The position numbers and the translations under genes were made by a program. Source: Xiphias gladius (Eukaryota > Chordata > Actinopteri > Istiophoriformes > Xiphiidae). Taken from it: a DNA stretch of 64,000 nucleotides. The stretch is from positions 13,932,001 through 13,996,000 of the forward strand of contig NC_053416.1 of assembly GCF_016859285.1 (NCBI RefSeq). The letters run 5' to 3'. Below the pieces are notes generated by a model. That model did not search any database. It was not told the origin of the DNA and was given only the letters and a program-made list of their open reading frames with translations. Below, one piece after another: positions 56,520 to 64,000 of this stretch (positions are counted from its first letter, which is position 1; each line of letters begins with the position of its first letter).

Positions 56520-57084
56520 GAGAGAGCAGCTGGGAGCACGAGGTAAAACCTGTATCCAACAGGCTGCTGGGACAATCAGCAGACACCTGTTTGAACCCCC
56601 TCCTCCTCCTCCTCCTCTTCTCCCTTTTCTCCTCCAGACACTTGATATGTGGGGGAGAGAGGGGAAGAGAGGGGGAGAGATGAGAAGGGAATGAGACAGA
56701 AACAGATAGAGGAGGAAGGGGAGAAAGGACAAAAACAGCTGGATCAACTGAATGTTTCCGTTTTCTGTTTCCTCTCTCAGTTTTGTCAGGACTGTTTTTA
56801 GCAGCGACACGAGAGTCTTAAAGGGCGAATAAGTAACATTTTAACTTCCACCTCAAAGCAGTTAATGATTAACACTGACTTGCTTTGTCATGTTGTTTTA
56901 TTTTACCAGATGTTGAGGCTTTGGATTTTCACTCAGAAGCCCTTCACAGTCAAAAAATGAATGTTTATCCAATGAATATGTGCAAAAAACAAAAGATAAG
57001 AGGTTTAAATTCTCAAATATAAGGCAATGTAAAGCCAGTATCATCAGGTTATCACATATGTTTTGGTATCAGCGTGTTCATTTA
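56520..57084. other. purine-rich spacer, no gene seen
   Basis: A CTC/CTT-rich part (56597-56640) is followed by a GGGAGA-rich part (56650-56730). No coding evidence. Confidence 0.5.
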
Positions 57085-57420
57085 TCAAATGGTCAAATGA
57101 CAGAAAATTAATTTGCCACCATTTTTATAGTCAATAGTTGTGGGTGATTTCTTTTAAAAGAACAAAAAATTCTCTGGTTCCAGCCTCTCGTATGTGCATA
57201 TTTTCTGATTTCCTTAGTCTTCTATTTTAGTAAACTGAATATCTTTGTGTTTTGGACCGTTGGTTAGACAAAATGAGACATTTGAAGACATTACTTTGGG
57301 CTATGGGAAATTGTAGCAGACATTTTTCACAATTTTCCGACATTTTATAGACCAAACAATTAATCTATTAATCAAGAAAATAATCAACAGATAAATCGAT
57401 TATGACAGTAAGACTTAGTT
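57085..57420. mobile_element. MITE-like element, family A copy 4
   Basis: It carries ggaccgttggttagacaaaa in the middle and the ATTAATCTATTAATCAAG and ataaatcgattatgacagta words near the right end. This is the reverse orientation relative to copy 5, which starts about 190 bp further on. Confidence 0.5.
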
Positions 57421-57613
57421 GTACACCTTATTGGTAGTATTTCTTGTATATTTGTCTAAAGTCAAGTTTAATTTAGTTTTATTTAAAGTGTTTTTATTTG
57501 CTGTTATTATTTAAAACAATTTACATTTAAAAAACTCTTTAAAAAATATCTTCACATAGACACATCTGTACCGCAAAATGTTTGTTTATGTTATCTGTTT
57601 TTGTAAATGAGAC

Positions 57614-57985
57614 GATTAGGGCTGCCACTATGAATTATTTTTGTGATCCCTTAATCTGGCGATGATATACTCAGTTAATTGATTAATGGTTTGATCAACA
57701 AAATGTCAGAAAACACTGACAAATGCCCATCACCATTTCCTAAATCCCATTGTGACATCTTCAGATTGCATGTTTTGTCCAACCAACAGTCCAAACCTGA
57801 AGGTATTCACTTTACTGTCACATACAACAAAGAAAAGCATCAAATCATCACAACTGAGAAGCTAAAAAATATTTATTTTTGCTTGATAAATGACTTAAAC
57901 AGTTAATAGATTATCAAAATAGTTTTTGACTAATTTCCTAATGATTGACTAATCCATCAATTGACTTGTCGTTTCAACTCTACAG
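57614..57985. mobile_element. MITE-like element, family A copy 5
   Basis: It begins attagggctgccactatga and ends ttgtcgtttcaactctacag, with the family words AAAATGTCAGAAAACACTGA, TTTTGTCCAACCAACAGTCC and ATCAATTGACTTGTCG inside. The ends form imperfect inverted repeats. Confidence 0.6.
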
Positions 57986-58735
57986 TCGATTTTTATTATT
58001 CTCAAGTATCCATATCAGCTTTATAACCCAGGCTCTAGTCATTATTCTCTGACTGTTGAATCTGAAGACAGATCTCTGTCCAAGTTTTTGAACTAAATGT
58101 AATCTCGCAATTTTGTGAGGTGTTAAATGGAGCCTGTGTACAAGAACTGGTGGTTTGGACATTTTTGAACAATCCACCATGTGTATGGTTTGCCAGTGTT
58201 CCTTAATCTGAGACAGTAATGGTAATAGCTCTGGGCTTTATCGACGACCATCCAGATGAACTACCGAAACAGACAGTCGGCTTCATTTGTTCCTCACAGC
58301 CTGTGCTGGGGTGTTTAGTGTCGGTGTGGGTCGTCTTCATGATTTATTCAGTGTCAAAATGTTTGCTGGGAAACACGGGACAGATGGAGTTAAGAGGAAG
58401 CCGTGGCGGCCTCCTGACCGCAGAGAAACAGTGCCAAAGCCGCAGTCAGACAACAGGTGAGCGGTTATGCTCTCAGGCACGTCTCATTGATATTCTAACC
58501 TATTGCACTTTCCCAGGGAGAGGACTCCCCTGTGGAAACACATTACTGCCTTAAAGCTCCCCCGTCCAGGCTTTGATCCTCTCAATGTGAAGCAGATCTC
58601 AGGCGAGGCTGAACGGCAGTTAATACGACCAGCGTGGCTCAGAGGAGAGATATGTGAAAATATCTGTGGAGGTTTGAGAGTGCGTGGACGTTTGGAGGGC
58701 AGAAGAGAAGTGCTAACTTAATCAACACCTGGTTT
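57986..58735. other. no gene confirmed; two overlapping frames
   Basis: Frames at 58219-58554 (111 aa, one hydrophobic stretch) and 58503-58721 have no recognisable family and no clear splice logic. I do not call them genes. Confidence 0.4.
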
Positions 58736-58739
58736 TTCT

Positions 58740-58835
58740 TAAAGGGTCAGTTCACCCAAATTTAAAAAAAAATCTTATTTTCCCTAGGGGTACCTAGTCA
58801 TGCAGATAGTTTTAGTTTTATGTTATTTTATTAGT
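58740..58835. repeat. teleost repeat (aaagggtcagttcaccc type)
   Basis: aaagggtcagttcacccaaa followed by a T/A-rich stretch is the start of a repeat frequent in fish genomes. A second copy starts near 26488. Confidence 0.5.
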
Positions 58836-58919
58836 TTGAAGTCTCTGTTGCTGACAATTTAGTTTTCTTTTCGAGGAAACACCACATTCAGTAGAAAATA
58901 GTCAATAAAAACAGTTAAG

Positions 58920-59600
58920 TGAGCAGTGGGGGTATTTACATTTTCTACTATATACTTCTACTGCACTACATTTCAGAATGTTGTAGTTTTTACTACAGCT
59001 GTTACTTTGCAGATTAAGATTTTACACAGGAAACATATGCTCATATTTTTTAAAATATATGTTGTTTTAAATTAAAGTAAGGTATTTGTATGCATTCAGT
59101 TGGCAATTTATTAGGAACACCTAGCTAAAATTGATGCAGTCCAGTACAACAGTCCTGCAATAAATCCTCCCATGAAGGTTCAGTTTTTGTTGAAACTGTT
59201 TTAGAGAGGTGTTTAAATTGTATAGCCATTTTGAACATTGTAACCTTCATGAAGGGAGGATTTATTGCAGGACTGTCGTATTAGACTGCATTAGTTTAAG
59301 CTAGGTGTTCCTAATAAACTGAGAATTGAGGGTAGTAGTTCAAATGAGCTCCACCCAATCAGCTACAACATTAAAATGCAGCTTTCGAGTGATAATCCAA
59401 TTGTCTCATTACATTGTATGTAATAACACTCTGAACGAAGCTATTCTGCATTATGAGTACTCTTACTTTTGATACTTTAAGTATATTTTGCTGTTAAAAT
59501 GTGTGAAGTTTCACTGAAATGAAATTTTGAATGCAGGATTTTAACTTGTAATGGAGTATTTTTACATTGTGGTATTGCTACTTTTACTTAAAGTCCACTT
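58920..59600. mobile_element. older teleost element split by a foldback MITE
   Basis: Left words (ttctactgcactacatttca) and right words (aatggagtatttttacattg, attgctacttttacttaaag) match the same element family seen around the Tc1 at 9809-11690. The foldback element at 59092-59327 lies inside it. Confidence 0.45.
59092..59327. mobile_element. foldback (palindromic) MITE
   Basis: Two arms of about 85 bp are inverted copies: the left runs through tttattaggaacacctagct and agtcctgcaataaatcctcc to catgaaggtt, and the right runs back from aaccttcatgaagggaggat to aagctaggtgttcctaataa. A loop of about 60 bp (59182-59242) separates them. The whole can fold into one long hairpin. No coding. Confidence 0.85.
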
Positions 59601-62550
59601 ATAAACATGGAAACATGTCTTCTCCTGCAGCGTTGTTTGCAGAGTGAGCGACCGAATAAACACTCACTGTAAAAAAGTGCAATGTTAATGTCAGCTTGCA
59701 GGCTAGATAGCTCATTAACTAGTCGGCTGCAGCGCGTTAAACATTATAAATACTTACTTGCAGATGTAATTTCTGTCAGTTTAGATGGCAAGGTCTTTAC
59801 TCTTCAAAACACTGAAAACAAAACACTGTCTGCCCATGGCTTTTAAGCAGGGGTCCATTTTGAAGTCTTAAAACTTCAGAAAAAGGAAGAAAAAACATGG
59901 AATTTCTTGGAATTTAATTTAAAATGTAAAAAACCTAATGAGAATATGTAATGTGAAAATCCAGGTTTAAACAGAAAGTAGTATTTTCAGCACACACAAC
60001 GTTTTTTCACAGTTGGCAAGTTTTCATATTTTTTTTTTTTTCTCAAGACAGCTAGCCTTAAATGAAAGTGAAAACAGTGAGCCAGAGAGGGAGGGAGGTT
60101 TCCAGAGTCCTACAGTACAATGGTTTCCTTTCAGGAGGCTGCAGGTCAGAGCTCAGTGGAGCCCTGAACACACCGTGTTGAAATGAACCCCCGTCTAAAT
60201 CCAACACCTCTGTTTTGGCTGACCTCTGGGTGTTTAAGGAGAAATGGGTCACCGCCCTCCCCCCTCACTTGATGATAGTCTGCGGATGTCCGCTCGCTGT
60301 GCTGGACATCTCTCCCTCACCTGGGGGGGGGGGGCAAGGTTCCAGGAAGAAGGATTACACAGTTTGCCAAATACCTGGAGAAAACACTCAGGAAGGCCTG
60401 CAGATTTATTATTTAGGTTAAAGAAAGTTCTGCTTTTTTCACAACCTATGTGATTGGAAAAAAAAGATAGGAAAATCCTATCTAAATGAGACAAAATCAG
60501 GATAAATGTCTGTCATATGAAAACCATGTTTAATCTAATTTGGGGTATTTTTCATGCTTTCAAATATGTAGAAGGACTTCATTTTTCTCCATGGATTGAG
60601 ACAGTGTAAGGTCATAAAATTGTTTCAAAACCAGTTTGATGACAATAATGCAATAAAAACACAGTCAGTCCAATTAAGAAAGGATGTTGGATGTTCTTGG
60701 TCCCTAAAAATGTGAAGATACGCATGGATTTTACCTGGAAACTATGATTTACAATTTGTTTGTTTGGGAGCCCCCTGGTGGTCTCTAGCAGCCACACATA
60801 GCCCCTTTCCACTGCAGGAATCTAGTAACCCATAACTTGGGTGTTCTAATAACCTGAAATTTTAAGATTTTAAGAACCTTGATACAGGTTTCTCCTTGCG
60901 TTTTTACTGTATTTTACAATGCAGGATGTTTCGATTTTAGGCCATTACAAATGTACTGTTTGGCAGGCGGGTGAACTAAGCAGCTGTGGAACAGGCAACA
61001 ACAAAGGGGGCTGACATTTTGATTGATCTTCTTTCATGTTTGTATGAACACGAAATGCGAGTTTATACACTGACAATAAATCCAACACACTGCTGGGACC
61101 AGTCTTTTATTCATATCATTGACGGCCATGGTTGGGATCAGAACTGAGGTTAGGTTGGGGTTAAGGTAGGGTTGGGTTTGGACTAAGCAACAAGCATAGA
61201 AGAAAATGGCGCAGTGGTCTGGGGAAACACAGCTGATGGGGAAATAGACTTCAACACAACACTAGCACAAGTCGCGGAAGAGTCATTTTTTTGTTTGTCA
61301 CTGATGTTCAATGATCACATTTCATGTAAAGCAAACTCACTGTTCGCACTGCACTGTAAACCTTATACTGAGAGGAATCAGCAGGCAGACGTTATCGGGG
61401 CCTGATGCTCACTGACATAGCATGAATTTAAACTGCTCCCACTTATTTTGGGATCCTGTGGTTCATTTGCTCACATTGCTGTGTACCTATCATGATGTTA
61501 TGCTCCATTTAAACATATCATAATTTGATCAAAACTAGAGTAACAACTCATCCAGTATTTTTGTATTTATCTCGTCTTTAGTCTTGAAATTTCCTCATAA
61601 CCAGGTTTCTATGGATGTAGGAAACAATGAATGTGTTTTGCATCATGCTTCTTTATGTTCATCTCAAAATGTCTCTAAGTTGTTCAGCAATGAACAAACG
61701 TTTCACAAAGAACGATGTCTTGTATTGTTGGCACTGCTTTCATGAAGCATTTTTTGTACTTTGACTAATTACGGGAGAGATTTTTCTTCCCAACTTACTC
61801 CACATCTCCACCTCTCCCTCAGAGTCCTGCTCATGAGAATCTTTTGTGTTTCAAATCAGGAGGGATAAAAGAGCATGTTAGGCTTTAGAGCCTTGCTGGG
61901 GGGTTTTAAAGAATGAAGGGATCTTTTGCTTTTGGTGCTGATAATCAGCAGCCTCCGTTACTCTATGAGGGAGGGTTTTCACCTCCCTGGGGCGAGACTG
62001 AGCAACCTGTAACGCTGGATTTATACTCTGAGAGGAAGGAACTGCTCTGTTTCTGTTTTGCTTCTCAAAATTTTGGGGAAAGAATTCTGGATATTGTAGT
62101 TTACACACATCAAATATAAATTCATATCCAAATTCATCCTTTGCCCGAAAAGCAACCACCTCCCATCAAAGCCAGATGTGTGAAAGCAAGACATTTTAAA
62201 CAGTTTGTGAGCTACTCAGCTTCCTTGAAGCCTGTCGATAAGAGGCTTATGTGCCCCTGCAAAGAGGAGGAGGAAGTAAAGGATGAGGGGATGGAGAGAG
62301 GAAGGGAGGGCAGGAAGGATGAGGGAATCCCTGATGCGCTGCTCCTCAGGAGATCACAAGACTCAGAGTGGGTTTACAGGCAATCAAAGGTGAGTGGAAC
62401 CGCTACTCTCACTTTAGGCAGTGAGTTTTTGTATTATACGTCACAGTTAAATTTATAATGTAGGAGCCACGCTGAGTGAGCAATGTTTGAATAGGTTGTG
62501 CCGACAGTCAGAATGCAGAGAAAATCTGCACAAACCCCTCTTACTTAGAA
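59601..62550. other. intergenic, no gene seen
   Basis: Short frames only. A ttaggttggggttaaggtag-like G-rich patch at 61148-61185 resembles the decayed telomere-like repeat at 27120. A run of 10 G is at 60326-60335. Confidence 0.5.
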
Positions 62551-62554
62551 ATAT

Positions 62555-62885
62555 GTTTTATTAGCCATGCTAGCAGCATGGCTGTATGGATGGCAATGTT
62601 GTTCTGTCTGTCAGCTGGCCAGTCCAGCACTTTGGTCCAGACTGAAATATCTCAACTAATATTGGATGGATTGCCATGAAATGGTGCAGGCATTTGTGCC
62701 ACCTGAGGATTAATTGTTATATAAGTTATCCTATGACTTTTCATGTAGCGCCACCGTCAGGTCAAGTTTTAAATTTGACCTTCATTTTGGTTCATGATGA
62801 AATACCTGCAAAACTAATGACTTTAACATCAACCTCAGCCGCACTTTGTGTTTACTGCTAATTAGCAAATTTCAGAATGCTTCTC
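62555..62885 (+). repeat. teleost interspersed repeat
   Basis: ccagactgaaatatctcaac, ttggatggattgccatgaaa, tttcatgtagcgccaccgtc and gtttactgctaattagcaaa occur in this order, as I recall from a very common percomorph repeat. Frames here are not genes. Confidence 0.6.
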
Positions 62886-64000
62886 ACAGAACCACAGTTG
62901 GTCTTGTCCATTGCTGCTTCAATAAATCTTATTTAAACAAGACAGCCGCATCCTCAACAATACTGATTAAAAGGCAAGAAAGGCAGTTCCACTGTGAATG
63001 GAAAGTAAGAAGAAAAAAAGAAGAATATGGAGCTGCAAATTTCTCCTCTGTAGTGAAGTTCAGTTTCATATCACAGCAGTCTGAAGACTACAGCTTTAGT
63101 CACAACATGTAAAATAATAATGCATTAATATTAAAACGAGCTCACCACAGTTTATGAGGGATCTTCTGACAGCAGCCTAAGGAAAAGCTGGACTGCGGCA
63201 TAGTCAAGGCAAGTAATCTCCTCCTCAAACTGCATGTCAGACATCAACTGATCTGGCAGTAATTTCACTCGATTCTAAAATTAGTCCAGGGGTGAGCAAT
63301 TTGGGGCTAAAATCAGACTTAATCTCTACAGTGTCTTATTCTGATATTCAAGATGAGCAAGAAATCTTCCTGATGCATTAAAGGATATCCCAATGAGGGC
63401 ATAGCTGATGCGTCAAGAACCTATAAACCTAGTCATTGCATGCTGCATGGTTTTTTTAAATCTTGGCATCACATGGTTGCAGCAATAGCCATCTCTGATC
63501 AAGGTTGATGCACAGTATTGGTACAAACTGAGAAAACTGCGGGCAGCATCTTTAACCTTGACTTGGTTGTGTGGTTCCCCCTTCGTCCTGCCCACTTCCT
63601 CTCACCCCTACATTCTGCCCTTTAGTTCTCACTGTTGTGCTGACCTTTACGCTCCCTTCACCCCACTCCTCTGAAACCTCAGGGATAAGTTGTGTTTCGA
63701 GCAGCAGACAAACAGAAAACCGGCAACAGACAGTCAGACAGAGGGTTGAGATGTCAGACAGAAAGCTGCAGAGACCAGTCGACAGTTGGGACCGCAGACA
63801 AGCTGGCGGTGGGCGTCTCTCCCTTAACGAGGCCTGACAGCTTCCATGCAGGCTCATGCAACAGTGAAAGGGAGGATCGGGTTAGACTCAGAGTGTTTGA
63901 TGTCGGGGTGGTGCTCGCGTTTGAAGGCACCGCTTATTTCGCCTCTGTTTGCTCTTTTAAGCCCTGTTGTATCAGGCTGCCCGGGCTGCCCGGCGCTGGG
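62886..64000. other. right edge, no gene confirmed
   Basis: The frames at 63552-63857 (minus) and 63571-63837 (plus) mirror each other and have no recognisable domain. GC content rises in the last 150 bases (gctgcccgggctgcccggcg), possibly the start of another CpG-rich region beyond the window. Confidence 0.4.

Noticed and set aside
56033-56810. 162- and 196-residue frames across the CA/GT repeats
   Set aside because: Both consist largely of dinucleotide-encoded His/Thr or Cys/Val runs.
58219-58554. 111-residue frame with a hydrophobic stretch
   Set aside because: No recognised family, no confirmed splice partner, and no conservation evidence available.

Overview
This window is vertebrate nuclear DNA, almost certainly from a teleost and probably a percomorph-type fish. 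Genes are split by GT-AG introns, CpG-rich promoters sit in AT-rich flanks, and (CA)n tracts are abundant. Decayed Tc1/mariner, piggyBac, hAT and L2-type elements, plus fish-typical MITE-like repeats, fill much of the rest. No prokaryotic, viral, CRISPR or operon-like organisation was seen.

Three protein-coding loci can be supported. (1) Exon 1 of larp1 lies on the minus strand (7242-7629). Its CpG-rich promoter is just upstream, and more than 7 kb of intron 1 runs off the left edge. (2) A complete seven-exon hpgd gene (15-hydroxyprostaglandin dehydrogenase) lies on the plus strand (20951-26013). It encodes 258 aa with the full Asn-Ser-Tyr-Lys tetrad. (3) A complete seven-exon znf346/JAZ gene lies on the plus strand (35929-43645). 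It encodes 362 aa with four U1-type C2H2 fingers and an unusual repetitive acidic C-terminal tail. larp1 and hpgd are transcribed divergently, with about 13 kb between them.

Downstream of hpgd, in inverted orientation, lies a broken duplicate (27380-29211, minus). It keeps recognisable exons 2, 3, 5 and 6 with introns, has frameshifts, and has lost the catalytic Tyr and Lys. Between it and znf346 lie two tRNA genes, Asp-GTC (plus) and Val-AAC (minus), followed by a 1.7-kb internally deleted piggyBac element with intact terminal inverted repeats and TTAA duplications.

From 43.7 kb to the right end I find no convincing gene. This stretch holds microsatellites, MITEs, a Tc1 remnant, a BED-finger hAT fragment and unexplained single-copy-looking DNA. 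A small signal-peptide-like ORF with a canonical splice donor (47581-47626) is the only hint of a further gene.

The most interesting observations are the 21-bp coding minisatellite in the last exon of znf346, the inverted hpgd pseudogene with its possible hairpin-RNA potential, two consecutive NAGNAG acceptors in znf346, a (CA)n tract starting 5 bases after an hpgd splice donor, and a CpG-rich block with twin CACGTG sites inside larp1 intron 1. Exon boundaries were assigned by eye from splice signals, reading phase and remembered family sequences; no alignment or transcript data were available.
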